The translations under genes were made by a program, and so were the position numbers. The notes beneath the pieces were generated by a model. It ran no database searches. It had not been told where the DNA came from and worked only from the letters and a program-made list of their open reading frames with translations. Of a stretch of 64,000 bases of DNA, positions 31,399 to 42,337 are shown piece by piece. Position 1 is the stretch's first letter. Each line of letters starts with the position of its first letter. Source of the DNA: Pseudohalioglobus lutimaris (GTDB lineage: Bacteria > Pseudomonadota > Gammaproteobacteria > Pseudomonadales > Halieaceae); NCBI RefSeq assembly GCF_002866825.1, contig NZ_PKUS01000001.1, positions 372,001 through 436,000 on the forward strand, read 5' to 3'.

Positions 31399-31956
31399 GT
31401 GCCCTTATTGATTCTCGACCGCGACGGTGTCATCAACCAGGACTCGGATGACTACATTCGTTGCCTGGATGACTGGCAGCCAATCCCGGGCAGTATCGAG
31501 GCCATCGCCAGCTTCTGCCAGGCAGGCTACACCGTCGCGGTTGCCACCAACCAGTCCGGGTTGAGTCGCGGTTACTTCACCCTGGATGACCTCGAAGCCA
31601 TCCACGACAGACTCCGCGAGCTGGTGGCAGAGCAGGGCGGTGACATTGCAGGCATCTTCTACTGCCCGCACCTCCCCGGCGAGGGATGCAACTGCCGTAA
31701 ACCTGCAACAGGCCTGTTGCAGGCCATTGAGCTGGAACTGGGGCACCCACTCACGGGCAGCTACTTTATCGGAGACAGCCTGAAAGACCTGCAGGCCGCA
31801 CGTGCCATGCACTGCAAACCCGTTCTCGTGCTGACTGGCAAAGGCGAGAAAACCCGCAACCAGCTGCAGCAACCAGACGTCGCGCTGGACACCCCGGAAA
31901 CCGTCCCCATCTATCCTGATCTCGCTTGCGCTGCGCAGGCCCTGCTCGACGCCTGA
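31399..31956 (+). CDS. gmhB: D-glycero-beta-D-manno-heptose-1,7-bisphosphate 7-phosphatase
   Basis: HAD-family phosphatase of ADP-heptose synthesis for LPS core. The nucleophile motif LILDRDGVINQDSDDY opens the protein, and ATNQSGLSRGY and FIGDSLKDLQAA provide motifs II and IV. The zinc site CPHLPGEGCNCRKP has its three cysteines and histidine. The start is GTG 31399, two bases after the glyS stop. The order glyQ-glyS-gmhB is common in pseudomonads. Confidence 0.96.
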   Translation: MPLLILDRDGVINQDSDDYIRCLDDWQPIPGSIEAIASFCQAGYTVAVATNQSGLSRGYFTLDDLEAIHDRLRELVAEQGGDIAGIFYCPHLPGEGCNCRKPATGLLQAIELELGHPLTGSYFIGDSLKDLQAARAMHCKPVLVLTGKGEKTRNQLQQPDVALDTPETVPIYPDLACAAQALLDA

Positions 31957-32056
31957 CCTGGCCGAAAACGCGACAGGTAAAAGGTCCGGGGGCGAATTAA
32001 TCCGCTACCGGGCATCGCTTTGATTTAAACTGGCCACACAGTACACGGGGCTGTTC

Positions 32057-33568
32057 ATGTCGGAAGCGGAAGTCCAAAGCTTGCTTATCGCCGGGGCCAT
32101 TGCCCTGGGCGGATTCACCATCGGCCTGTTGGCAGGCCTGCTGCGCGGCCAGAACATTGCCGAGAGAGTGCGGACCAGCCTGGGTGAGCACAACGAGACC
32201 CTGCAGGGCGAGTTAGCCATGGCACAGCGCCAGCTCACAGCTCTGGAAGTGGAACGAGACCAGCTGCACTCACGGCTGCAGGATCAACGTCGCCTTCTTG
32301 AAGACCAGGGCAGGGGGCTGGAGCAGGTCAGCCGGCGCTACCATGCACTGCAAAACGAGCACACTCGCCTGCACACCCAGCAAGAAGAACGCGAAGAACA
32401 ACACCTGGATCAACTGGAGTTGCTCAAAGAAGCTCGCGACAATCTCAAACAGGAATTCGAAGTGCTGGCCAATCGTATTTTTGAGGACAAAGGCAAGCAC
32501 TTCACCTCCACCAGCCGTGATTCACTGGAGGCCCTGTTAAAACCCTTCCGCGAGCAGATAAGCGGATTCCAGTCACGGATCAATGAGGTACACACAGAAT
32601 CCGTAAAAGGCCAGTCTGTACTGGAAGCAGAGATCAGAAAAGTGCTTGAGGTCGGGCTGGAAATGAATACCCAGGCGACCAATCTAACGACTGCCCTCAA
32701 GGGCGACAAAAAAACGACCGGCAACTGGGGTGAGGCCCAGCTGGAGCGCACCCTGGAACTCGCCGGCCTGTTGCCCGGCGATCACTATGACTCACAGGCC
32801 AGCTATACCGACTCCGTGGGTAAACGCCGCCTGCCGGATTTTGTCATCAAGCTGCCTGATAACAAGTGTCTGGTGATAGACAGTAAAGTATCGCTGGTCG
32901 ACTATGAACGGGCCATCTCAGCGGAAACCGAAGAAGAGCAGGCGAACTCACTCAAGGCCCATGCCCAGGCTGTGCGCAATCACATCGACGATCTGTCTTC
33001 AAAAGACTATGCCGGCCTATCCGGGCTGGATAGTCCCGATTTCGTACTCATGTTCATGGCTGTAGAACCCGCCTATATAGAAGCCATGAAGTACAACCGG
33101 GATTTGTTCAATTACGGTTACCAACAGCAGGTGGTACTGGTCTCCCACACCACGCTGATGCCGATACTGCGAACCGTCGCCAACCTGTGGATGATCGACC
33201 AGAGTAACCGCGAGGCCCGGGAAATCAGCACTCGCGCAGGTGAGATATACAACCAGGTCTGCCTGGTAGCCGAACGCCTGCAGAAGCTGGGGAATACCTT
33301 GAAGGCAGCCAACAATCATTACAACCAGGCAGTTAAGGGCCTGGCCGGCCAGCAGGGGCTGCACGGGAAAGTGGAGCGCTTTCGCCAACTATCGGGTAAA
33401 GCCAGCAAGCATCTTACCGACCTGGATCCCATTCACACGGATATCGAAATAGAGCGCCTGGAAGCGATCGAGCTGGCCCAGCTGCAGACGTCTGAGGAAC
33501 ATAGCGCCGAAGACAAGGTAAAGCTCGAAGTTGTGGCGGCCGAGGAAAACATACCTGAAAGCAGATAG
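32057..33568 (+). CDS. rmuC: DNA recombination protein RmuC
   Basis: RmuC-family protein thought to limit inversions at short inverted repeats. An N-terminal membrane helix (LLIAGAIALGGFTIGLLAGLL) is followed by a long coiled coil (about residues 35-140). The nuclease-like core contains GNWGEAQLERTLELAGL, LPDFVIKLPDNKCLVIDSKVSL and FMAVEPAYIEAM. The C-terminus is acidic. Length 503 (E. coli 475). Confidence 0.95.
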   Translation: MSEAEVQSLLIAGAIALGGFTIGLLAGLLRGQNIAERVRTSLGEHNETLQGELAMAQRQLTALEVERDQLHSRLQDQRRLLEDQGRGLEQVSRRYHALQNEHTRLHTQQEEREEQHLDQLELLKEARDNLKQEFEVLANRIFEDKGKHFTSTSRDSLEALLKPFREQISGFQSRINEVHTESVKGQSVLEAEIRKVLEVGLEMNTQATNLTTALKGDKKTTGNWGEAQLERTLELAGLLPGDHYDSQASYTDSVGKRRLPDFVIKLPDNKCLVIDSKVSLVDYERAISAETEEEQANSLKAHAQAVRNHIDDLSSKDYAGLSGLDSPDFVLMFMAVEPAYIEAMKYNRDLFNYGYQQQVVLVSHTTLMPILRTVANLWMIDQSNREAREISTRAGEIYNQVCLVAERLQKLGNTLKAANNHYNQAVKGLAGQQGLHGKVERFRQLSGKASKHLTDLDPIHTDIEIERLEAIELAQLQTSEEHSAEDKVKLEVVAAEENIPESR

Positions 33569-33629
33569 GGTCCGGTTGCAAAGGCGTATTCACGGAAACC
33601 AGTCTGGGACAGGGAGCCCAACAGTAAAA

Positions 33630-33657
33630 GGGGCACTGCCTTCACAAGCAGTGCCCC
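33630..33657. terminator. Hairpin between rmuC and the UrcA gene
   Basis: A perfect 10-bp stem (33630-33639 with 33648-33657) with an 8-nt loop lies in the gap between these convergent genes. On the minus strand it is followed by CTTTTAC, a weak U tract, so it best serves the UrcA transcript. It may act on both strands. Confidence 0.6.
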
Positions 33658-33699
33658 GGGTAGTCCCCACCAGGGGTAGCAGGGACCTGTAAACCAGTG

Positions 33700-34044
33700 T
33701 TAGTCGATAGAGGCGACACTCTGGGCGCTAACCTGGCTCATGGCCTGGGCAACGGCGCCGTCGTAACATTCCCGGTTGCGGGCAACAATACTCAGGCTAC
33801 CCACCTCTCTGAAATCCTGGCTGCCGCATACACTTTCGGCCGCTCGTTCAATACGCCGCTCAATAACAGCTCGACCTTCCTTTGTCGCCAGCTGGGAACG
33901 ATGGAAACTCACACGCTGCTCCGGCAAGGCCTGACCTTTAACCAGTGTTTCACCGACAGTAGCAGCCGCAGCATTGTTTGTAACAACTGCGGTCAGGCTC
34001 ATCGCCGCGACGGACAGGATGGTTTTGATAGCTTGGTTTTTCAT
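33700..34044 (-). CDS. UrcA family exported protein
   Basis: A 114-residue exported protein: signal peptide MKNQAIKTILSVAAMSLTAVV with cleavage near NNAAA. The short domain has the UrcA-family pattern, RRIERAAESVCG then RECYDGAVAQAM, with two cysteines likely forming a disulfide. UrcA proteins are widespread in marine and alphaproteobacterial genomes and have no known function. ATG 34044 is chosen for its GGGAGAG ribosome site; the frame upstream is unrelated. Confidence 0.85.
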   Translation of the reverse strand: MKNQAIKTILSVAAMSLTAVVTNNAAAATVGETLVKGQALPEQRVSFHRSQLATKEGRAVIERRIERAAESVCGSQDFREVGSLSIVARNRECYDGAVAQAMSQVSAQSVASID

Positions 34045-34335
34045 AGTAACTCTCCCTACATTAATCCGGCCATGTGCCGACCCTTGTCCAGAGCAAGACG
34101 GTCTTGCGCTGTTCCTGGAGTTAAAAGTAGGTGAAAGCGGGGGACGGGGAAACCGTGTTTCGGCCAGTGACGGCCAGGCGACGATGAACGCACTGGAATC
34201 CACGATAAGCTGCGCTGGCCACGGGAGGATTAAGGCTGGCGTCCAGCTCAGGGCCTGGGAATATCAGCGCGGTAGCGGGCGACAACGGGAGGACTGCAAC
34301 AGAGTTTCAACCATATCGGGCGACCCTGTTTTCTG

Positions 34336-34683
34336 TCAGAACGGAATATCGTCGTCTTCAATTGCTCCCCGTGTGGCCATAGGCACCGCGGTTGCAGGTG
34401 CTATTCCCGGCTGCTCTCCAGCAGCGGTAATTTTCCAACCCTGGAGGTTATTGAAGTAACGACCATTGTATTCTCTACCGCGTATATCAAAGGTAACCGT
34501 TACTTCCTGGCCTGGCTGTAATTTATCGAGCAACGATACCTTGTCCTGAACAAACTCCAGGTTGATCTCCTGGGGATACTTGCCGTCCTCTACGATGACG
34601 ACCATTTCCCGCTTGCTGAAGCCACTGTCGAACGTCTTCAACTCCTGAATGAGCTTTATCTTGCCGGTTAATTCATAAGCCAC
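34336..34683 (-). CDS. DUF3127 OB-fold protein with SSB-like C-terminal tip
   Basis: A 115-residue protein. The first 85 residues are a beta-rich OB-fold-like domain of the DUF3127 family (ELTGKIKLIQELKTFDSGFSKREMVV ... VTVTFDIRGREYNGRYFNNLQGWKI). An Ala/Pro-rich linker of about 20 residues then leads to the end EDDDIPF. The last six residues are identical to the end of E. coli SSB, which binds many repair proteins. This combination looks like a small single-stranded DNA-binding protein, but nucleic-acid binding is inference. It lies just downstream of gyrB on the same strand. Confidence 0.85.
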   Translation of the reverse strand: MAYELTGKIKLIQELKTFDSGFSKREMVVIVEDGKYPQEINLEFVQDKVSLLDKLQPGQEVTVTFDIRGREYNGRYFNNLQGWKITAAGEQPGIAPATAVPMATRGAIEDDDIPF

Positions 34684-34811
34684 GAAACATGTTCCCTCTT
34701 TTACCCTATGCCGGACAGGCTGCCCTGAAAATGCGACCGCTCATACCCGCCGTACCAGCCCCTTGTTAACCTCGCACTCTTCACACCAATGGACAACTCT
34801 ACAAATCTCGA

Positions 34812-37250
<2,439 letters not shown>

Positions 37251-37280
37251 CTATTTATATCTGTATCCATACGTAACCCT

Positions 37281-38378
37281 CTATTGGAGGGAAACACTGC
37301 CATGTTCCACGTGGAACATGGCCAAATCCTGCTTGTCCCCCGGGGGCCAGGCGCTTTCTATGTCCTTTTTGTGCACGCAGGTAATGAAAACCGGGGCTTT
37401 CATCGCTGCAAGCTGCCGACAAACCAGCCCACTGTGTTCTCGATCGAGCTCTGACGGCAAATCATCCACCAGGTAGGTGCATTGGCCCCGACCTGTTTCT
37501 GTCATCAACTGTCCCTGTGCCAACTTCAAGCCGCATACCGCTAACTTTTGTTGACCCCTGGAGAGGGTTTCAGCGGCCAGGTGACCATTGATCAACATGC
37601 GTATATCAGCACGCTGCGGGCCCACGTGGGTGTAACCCTGTTCCAGATCAGCCGCAACACACCCATCAAGCGCTTCTTTATAGCTCAGCTGCTTGTCCCA
37701 GCCACGTCGGTAACGCAACTCCAATCCACCCAGGGAGGGTGCCAGCTGAGCCATGATCTGCTTAAACCGCGGAATCAACAAATTAAAGTAGGCTTCCCGA
37801 TAGCGACTCAGCGCCTCACCAGACTCAACAAGACTGTTGGTCCACACAGAAAGCTCATCGGTCAACATTTTACCACGGCGTAACAGCTGATTGCGCTGTT
37901 TTATACCCCTCTGGAATCGTTGCCACTGGTCAAAGAAGCGATGTTCCACGTGGAACACTCCCCAATCAAGATACTGCCGGCGCGCTCCGGGTGAGCCTGT
38001 TAGTAAATCAAAGCTGTCAGCGTTAATTACCTGCAGCGGCAGATACTCTACAAGCTCCGCGACAGTGCGAATGGGAGACCCCCCCACCTTGATCTTGACC
38101 TCTCCGGACCGGGATCTTTGTATACCCAGCGTCGTCTTCGCCGGACCCAATACACCGAATACGGTGCAGTGCGGCTCTCCGTGCGTGACCAGGGACTTAA
38201 TACTCCCGCGGAAGGACCGGGCCATCCCCAACATATGGATAGCCTCCAACACGCTGGTCTTACCACTGCCATTATGCCCGTAAAAGACGTTTACACGCCT
38301 GAGGCCTTCTAGCTTGACGCTTTCCAGGTTACGAACATGACTAATCTGTAGTCTCGAGAGGCAAACATCGGCTGGCAT
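37281..38378 (-). CDS. recF: Recombination mediator RecF
   Basis: SMC-like ATPase that helps load RecA at gaps. The Walker A motif is FYGHNGSGKTSVLEAIHML; the ABC signature LSRGQQKLAVCGLKLA and the Walker B segment CTYLVDDLPSELD are present. Length 365 (E. coli 357). Two parS sites lie inside the gene, and both are read as FHVEH in the protein: one in DWGVFHVEHRFFDQW and one in the C-terminal tail LAMFHVEHG. The second position corresponds to the MFTVEKG tail of E. coli RecF. Confidence 0.98.
   Translation of the reverse strand: MPADVCLSRLQISHVRNLESVKLEGLRRVNVFYGHNGSGKTSVLEAIHMLGMARSFRGSIKSLVTHGEPHCTVFGVLGPAKTTLGIQRSRSGEVKIKVGGSPIRTVAELVEYLPLQVINADSFDLLTGSPGARRQYLDWGVFHVEHRFFDQWQRFQRGIKQRNQLLRRGKMLTDELSVWTNSLVESGEALSRYREAYFNLLIPRFKQIMAQLAPSLGGLELRYRRGWDKQLSYKEALDGCVAADLEQGYTHVGPQRADIRMLINGHLAAETLSRGQQKLAVCGLKLAQGQLMTETGRGQCTYLVDDLPSELDREHSGLVCRQLAAMKAPVFITCVHKKDIESAWPPGDKQDLAMFHVEHGSVSLQ
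37303..37318. promoter_or_regulatory. parS centromere site 1 (ParB binding)
   Basis: TGTTCCACGTGGAACA is a perfect 16-bp palindrome identical to the Pseudomonas parS sequence. The palindrome extends to 24 bp (37299-37322). It lies in the last codons of recF. ParB binds such sites to form the origin partition complex. The parA and parB genes are not in the window. Confidence 0.93.
37942..37957. promoter_or_regulatory. parS centromere site 2 (ParB binding)
   Basis: A second exact copy of the 16-bp parS palindrome, 623 bases between centres hence about 639 bases start to start from the first, inside recF. It is read in the protein as VFHVEH. Two sites close to dnaA are what a ParABS-dependent origin domain requires. 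Confidence 0.93.
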
Positions 38379-38406
38379 CAGGGGGAATGAACAAATACGC
38401 CTCTAA

Positions 38407-39513
38407 TCAGAGGCGCATTGGCATCACTACGTAAAGCGAATCGCCTTCGTCTGACTCCTCTAACAAGGCACTGCTGTTTGGATCAGAGAGAGACAGCTTG
38501 ACCCGCTCACCGCTGAGAACCGCCAGAACGTCCATCAGGTAGCTGACATTGAAGCCTATCTCCAGCGACTCTCCCTGGTAATCAACGACGACTGCTTCTT
38601 CAGCTTCTTCCTGCTCAGGGTTATTCGCCACAATGTCCAGGCTGTTGTCGGTCAGCTTCAGGCGGACACCACGATATTTTTCATTCGACAGGATGGCGGC
38701 GCGCGTAAACGCCTGCCGCAACTCGAGGCGATCGCCCATTACTATTTTATTGGGAGCACGTGGGAGTACGCGTTGGTAGTCCGGGAACTTGCCATCCACA
38801 AGCTTTGACGTAAACGTGAAGTCATTAGTGGTAGCACGGATATGGTTACTACCAATGACCACAGCGATATCCTCGTCTTCATCCATCAACAAACGAGCCA
38901 ACTCCAGTACACCTTTGCGGGGCAGAATAACCTGGGTATCGCCGCTGGCGTCTACCTTACCCGGCAGGGTGCAAAGTGCCAGTCGGTGCCCGTCTGTTGC
39001 GACAACCCGCAGTTGCTGGTCCTTGAGTTCCCACAACATGCCGTTGAGGTAGTAACGGACATCCTGCTGCGCCATCGCGAAGCCCGTGCGATCGATCAGG
39101 CGTTTGAGTTGGCCCTGTTTGATCGTCAACTGGTGAGTCCCCATGCTGTCTTCTACATTGGGAAACTCGCGTGCAGGAAGCGTAGACAAAGTAAAGCGGC
39201 TACGGCCGGACTTGACTGTGACCTTGCCATCTTCGGCACTAAAGCTGATTTCACTGCCCTCAGGAAGTGACTTACAGATATCGACAAGCTTACGCGCGGG
39301 AACGGTGAGCTCACCGGATTCCCCTGCGGCGACATCGAGCTGGAGTCGGCCTACCAGCTCTACTTCCAGGTCAGTGCCGGTCAGTGACAACCTGTCCCCA
39401 TCCAGTACCATCAACACGTTTGCCAGAATAGGCAGCGTCTGGCGACGCTCCACCACGCCCGCAACCAGATTAAGGGGCTTGAGTAATGCGTCCCGCGAAA
39501 CAGTGAACTTCAT
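38407..39513 (-). CDS. dnaN: DNA polymerase III beta sliding clamp
   Basis: Beta clamp of the replicase, 368 residues (E. coli 366), three repeated clamp domains. Recognised by MKFTVSRDALLKPLNLVAGVVERRQTLPIL, the IDRTGFAMAQQDVRYYLNGM segment, LVDGKFPDYQRVLP and the C-terminal VVMPMRL that forms part of the protein-binding cleft. It lies 84 bases after dnaA and 28 before recF. Confidence 0.99.
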   Translation of the reverse strand: MKFTVSRDALLKPLNLVAGVVERRQTLPILANVLMVLDGDRLSLTGTDLEVELVGRLQLDVAAGESGELTVPARKLVDICKSLPEGSEISFSAEDGKVTVKSGRSRFTLSTLPAREFPNVEDSMGTHQLTIKQGQLKRLIDRTGFAMAQQDVRYYLNGMLWELKDQQLRVVATDGHRLALCTLPGKVDASGDTQVILPRKGVLELARLLMDEDEDIAVVIGSNHIRATTNDFTFTSKLVDGKFPDYQRVLPRAPNKIVMGDRLELRQAFTRAAILSNEKYRGVRLKLTDNSLDIVANNPEQEEAEEAVVVDYQGESLEIGFNVSYLMDVLAVLSGERVKLSLSDPNSSALLEESDEGDSLYVVMPMRL

Positions 39514-39597
39514 ATGCGTTGTTATTCCTCAACACGAACAGAGGCACCACTGATGGCGCCTAATTTGTAAAACAAAAACTCCTATCCCTCACCTGTC

Positions 39598-41052
39598 TCA
39601 CGTGGTGAGTGATCGCAGCAAATTCTTATAATCTTCACGAATATCCGAGTTCGTTTCGCGAAGTTCCCTGATTTTACGACATCCGTGAAGAACTGTCGTG
39701 TGATCTCTGCCACCAAAGCTATCTCCGATCTCAGGCAGGCTGTGATTTGTCAGCTCTTTCGCCAGTGCCATGGCCACCTGCCTGGGCCTGGCGACGGAGC
39801 GACTGCGCCGGCGTGACATCAAATCCGCCACCTTGATCTTGTAATACTCCGCCACCGTCCTCTGGATATTATCCAGGCTTACCTGTTTGTCCTGCAGTGC
39901 CAGTAAATCCTTCAGGCTGTCCTTGATCAGTTCGATGTCGATATCACTTCCTGTGAAGTGAGCGCTAGCTATCACCCTCTTCAGTGCCCCCTCTAGCTCT
40001 CGAACATTGGACCGGATACGTTGTGCAATGAAAAAGGCAGAATCAGGCGGCAGGTTAACGCGCGCTTGCGTCGCCTTTTTCATCAGAATCGCCACCCGCG
40101 TTTCCAATTCCGGAGGTTCAACCGCCACCGTCAACCCCCAGCCAAAGCGCGACTTCAGGCGCTCTTCAAGGCCATCAATTTCCTTGGGGTAGCGATCGCA
40201 GGTGAGAATCATCTGCTGTCCGCCCTCGAGCAGGGCATTAAAAGTATGAAAAAATTCTTCCTGAGAGCGATCCTTTTTGGCAAAAAACTGGATGTCATCG
40301 ATAAGCAGGGCGTCCACAGAACGGTAATAGCGCTTGAAATCACTGATCGCATTCAATTGCAGCGCCTTGACCATATCCGCTACAAACCGCTCCGAATGGA
40401 GATAAACGATCTTGGCATCAGGTTTATGATGTTTGAGCGCGTTACCTACAGCATGCATCAGGTGCGTCTTACCGAGACCAACCCCACCGTAAAGGAAAAG
40501 CGGATTGTAGGAATCGCCTGGATTCTCCGCTACCTGCTTTGCAGCGGCCAGTGCCAATTGATTTGACTTGCCTTCAACAAAGTTATCAAAGGTATAGGTT
40601 CCAACCAGGTTCTGCTGGTGTTGCAGAGACCCCTCTATCTCCGCCTGTCGGTGGGTATCGACTACAACAGCGGGTTTGGTGGACGCTGGCGTCACTATGC
40701 GCGCATTACTGGAAACTGCGGCACCGGAAATCGCCGGCTGCATACCGGCGCTTCCCCTGGGCTCCTCTACAGGATGACCTGGCAACGGGCGACTGCCCCC
40801 TGAACCGTTCCTGCCCCCAATCTCCAATACCACACTCATGGGTGTGGTCGGTTCCAGCTCAGCCACCAGTTCTGAAATGCGACCAGCGAACTTGTCGGAA
40901 ACGAAGTCCTTGATGAACCGATTGGGAGCAAAAAGGGTCAATGAGTTTCCGTGGGTAGCCGCCTGAAGCGGTCTTATCCAGGTATTGAATTGCTGAGAGG
41001 GCAACTCATCTTGCAACCTGTCTATACATTGTTGCCAAACTACACCGGGCAA
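39598..41052 (-). CDS. dnaA: Chromosomal replication initiator DnaA
   Basis: AAA+ initiator that binds DnaA boxes and opens oriC. The N-terminal DnaB/DiaA-binding domain ([25 protein letters not shown]) is followed by a variable linker with about 100 residues. The AAA+ core has [15 protein letters not shown] and [13 protein letters not shown]. The C-terminal box-recognition helix is [19 protein letters not shown]. The frame opens at GTG 41073, but TTG 41052 has AGGGG six bases upstream. That start places the conserved Trp at position 6, as in Pseudomonas DnaA, so I prefer it (484 residues). Confidence 0.98.
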   Translation of the reverse strand: MPGVVWQQCIDRLQDELPSQQFNTWIRPLQAATHGNSLTLFAPNRFIKDFVSDKFAGRISELVAELEPTTPMSVVLEIGGRNGSGGSRPLPGHPVEEPRGSAGMQPAISGAAVSSNARIVTPASTKPAVVVDTHRQAEIEGSLQHQQNLVGTYTFDNFVEGKSNQLALAAAKQVAENPGDSYNPLFLYGGVGLGKTHLMHAVGNALKHHKPDAKIVYLHSERFVADMVKALQLNAISDFKRYYRSVDALLIDDIQFFAKKDRSQEEFFHTFNALLEGGQQMILTCDRYPKEIDGLEERLKSRFGWGLTVAVEPPELETRVAILMKKATQARVNLPPDSAFFIAQRIRSNVRELEGALKRVIASAHFTGSDIDIELIKDSLKDLLALQDKQVSLDNIQRTVAEYYKIKVADLMSRRRSRSVARPRQVAMALAKELTNHSLPEIGDSFGGRDHTTVLHGCRKIRELRETNSDIREDYKNLLRSLTT

Positions 41053-41175
41053 AGCTTTCCCCTCAAAGCGCACCGGGAGGCGCGCCTTTTACTTAGCAGA
41101 TAAGATTGAATTTATTGTTTCTACCGATTTAAGCATTTCCAACCGGAGGACAGATAATACGCTCGACATAGCGAC

Positions 41176-41184
41176 TTATCCACA
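41176..41184 (+). promoter_or_regulatory. DnaA box (perfect)
   Basis: TTATCCACA matches the 9-mer consensus exactly. It is 124 bases upstream of the preferred dnaA start and at the edge of the AT-rich stretch. Confidence 0.85.
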
Positions 41185-41293
41185 ATTATTTTGGTACATA
41201 AAATTTAATATTAATCATTATTTTTCAATGTGTTAGAACATATAAGGCTGTTTTTTGACCAACCAATTAGAAAATTAATTGGATAAACAAAAC

Positions 41294-41302
41294 TGTGGAT
41301 AA
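41294..41302 (-). promoter_or_regulatory. DnaA box (perfect, inverted)
   Basis: TGTGGATAA is the reverse complement of the consensus 9-mer. It faces the box at 41176 across the AT-rich segment. Confidence 0.85.
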
Positions 41303-41452
41303 CTTGTTTATATTTGCTGCAAAAAATGTGGGCTGATGCCCCAATCCCAACGCTGACAAGGGTTCGGGGCTTAGCCGACGCCTTGCGTGTGACGACACAG
41401 ACAAACCGGGAAAACTACCGGGATAGGCAAATGAATTAATAGCCTGTTCACA

Positions 41453-41481
41453 TTGAATTAATGTCAGCATTTCAATAGAAT
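41453..41481 (+). promoter_or_regulatory. Putative sigma70 promoter of rpmH
   Basis: TTGAAT (41453-41458) and TAGAAT (41476-41481) are separated by 17 bases, a good match to the sigma70 pattern. It lies about 80 bases upstream of rpmH and would drive rpmH-rnpA-yidD-yidC. Confidence 0.6.
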
Positions 41482-41562
41482 ACCCCACCTTTTTTCAGGC
41501 CCGCGGCTGTTTGGTAAAGATGAGCAACCCGGCCGAAAACATTAACCAACTGGAATCCAGTC

Positions 41563-41697
41563 ATGAAAAGAACATTTCAACCCAGCGTATTAAAGCGCAA
41601 GCGCACCCACGGTTTTCGCTCACGTATGGCCACCAAAGGCGGTCGCGCTGTGATCAATCGTCGCCGTGGCAAAGGGCGCAAGGTACTTTCCGCCTAA
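41563..41697 (+). CDS. rpmH: 50S ribosomal protein L34
   Basis: A 44-residue, strongly basic protein. It opens [20 protein letters not shown] and ends GKGRKVLSA, a full match to bacterial L34. ATG 41563 to TAA 41697. It starts the rpmH-rnpA-yidD-yidC string, and rnpA begins 14 bases after its stop. The rnpA reading frame stays open through the whole of rpmH. Confidence 0.98.
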   Translation: MKRTFQPSVLKRKRTHGFRSRMATKGGRAVINRRRGKGRKVLSA

Positions 41698-41711
41698 TCA
41701 GCCTGCACTGG

Positions 41712-42095
41712 GTGAGCGCCGACGAGAGTTTTGGCAAAGCCAGGCGCTTGCTCAATGCCAGGGATTACAGCCGTGTATTTGACGGTGCCGAGGCCAAAGC
41801 CTCCCACCGGCATGTACTGCTCCTGGCAAAATCCAATGACAAACCCGGGCACCGCCTGGGTCTGGTCATCGCTAAAAAAAACGTTCGGCTGGCGGTACAA
41901 CGCAACCGAATCAAAAGGATAGCGCGAGAGGTCTTTCGCACACTACCCGATTCCGAGCCTAAACTGGACGTCGTGCTGCTGGCCCGACGAGGGCTCGATC
42001 AGTTGGATAATTCAGAGCTATCAACTATATTGCGGCAGCAGTGGCAAAAACTCGTCAGCCACATGTCCCAAAACAGCCAAGGCACAGAAACCTGA
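41712..42095 (+). CDS. rnpA: Ribonuclease P protein component
   Basis: Protein subunit of RNase P, which assists the catalytic RNA in 5' maturation of tRNA. The RNR motif is seen in KKNVRLAVQRNRIKRIARE. GTG 41712 gives 127 residues with SADESFGKARRLLNARDYSRVF at the start, in line with the family (E. coli 119). The same frame is open from TTG 41511 and ATG 41520 across rpmH; a longer product is possible but not expected. The stop overlaps the yidD start (TGATG). Confidence 0.95.
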   Translation: MSADESFGKARRLLNARDYSRVFDGAEAKASHRHVLLLAKSNDKPGHRLGLVIAKKNVRLAVQRNRIKRIAREVFRTLPDSEPKLDVVLLARRGLDQLDNSELSTILRQQWQKLVSHMSQNSQGTET

Positions 42096-42322
42096 TGCGT
42101 CGCCTCTTTATCTTCTTTATTTCCTGCTACAAGGTGATTCTGAGTCCGTTCCTCGGCAATAACTGCCGCTTCTACCCCAGCTGCTCCAGCTATGCCCAGG
42201 ACGCGATTGCTACACACGGCGTCATCAAAGGAAGCTGGCTCGCTATACGCCGACTTTCCAAATGCCATCCGTGGCACGAAGGGGGCGCTGATCCCGTCCC
42301 TCCCTGCAGCCACACTCACTAA
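42095..42322 (+). CDS. yidD: Membrane protein insertion efficiency factor YidD
   Basis: A small 75-residue inner-face membrane-associated protein that aids YidC-dependent insertion. It shows the family signature FISCYKVILSPFLGNNCRFYPSCSSYA, with three conserved cysteines, and the C-terminal RLSKCHPWHEGGADPVP. ATG 42095 overlaps the rnpA stop by one base. yidC follows after 15 bases. Confidence 0.96.
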   Translation: MRRLFIFFISCYKVILSPFLGNNCRFYPSCSSYAQDAIATHGVIKGSWLAIRRLSKCHPWHEGGADPVPPCSHTH

Positions 42323-42337
42323 CACACAGATATCACT

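Larger units (their letters stand above)
41074..41562. other. dnaA-rpmH intergenic region, candidate oriC
   Basis: This nearly 490-bp spacer is AT-rich from about 41100 to 41330, with long A/T stretches at 41185-41240 and 41262-41290. It carries two perfect DnaA boxes in opposite orientation. In pseudomonads the functional origin lies in the dnaA-rpmH gap, so this is one of two oriC candidates here. It also holds the promoters of dnaA and rpmH, and the boxes may serve dnaA autoregulation instead. Confidence 0.65.

Noticed and set aside
37621-37630. CCCACGTGGG palindrome in recF as a third parS site
   Set aside because: Only the CACGTG core fits; the outer TGTT/AACA bases that ParB needs are missing.
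38755-38770. Another CACGTG core in dnaN
   Set aside because: Flanks do not form the parS palindrome.
41267-41488. Minus-strand open frame of 73 codons in the dnaA-rpmH gap
   Set aside because: No ribosome site, no similarity to known proteins, and it covers a DnaA box and the rpmH promoter.
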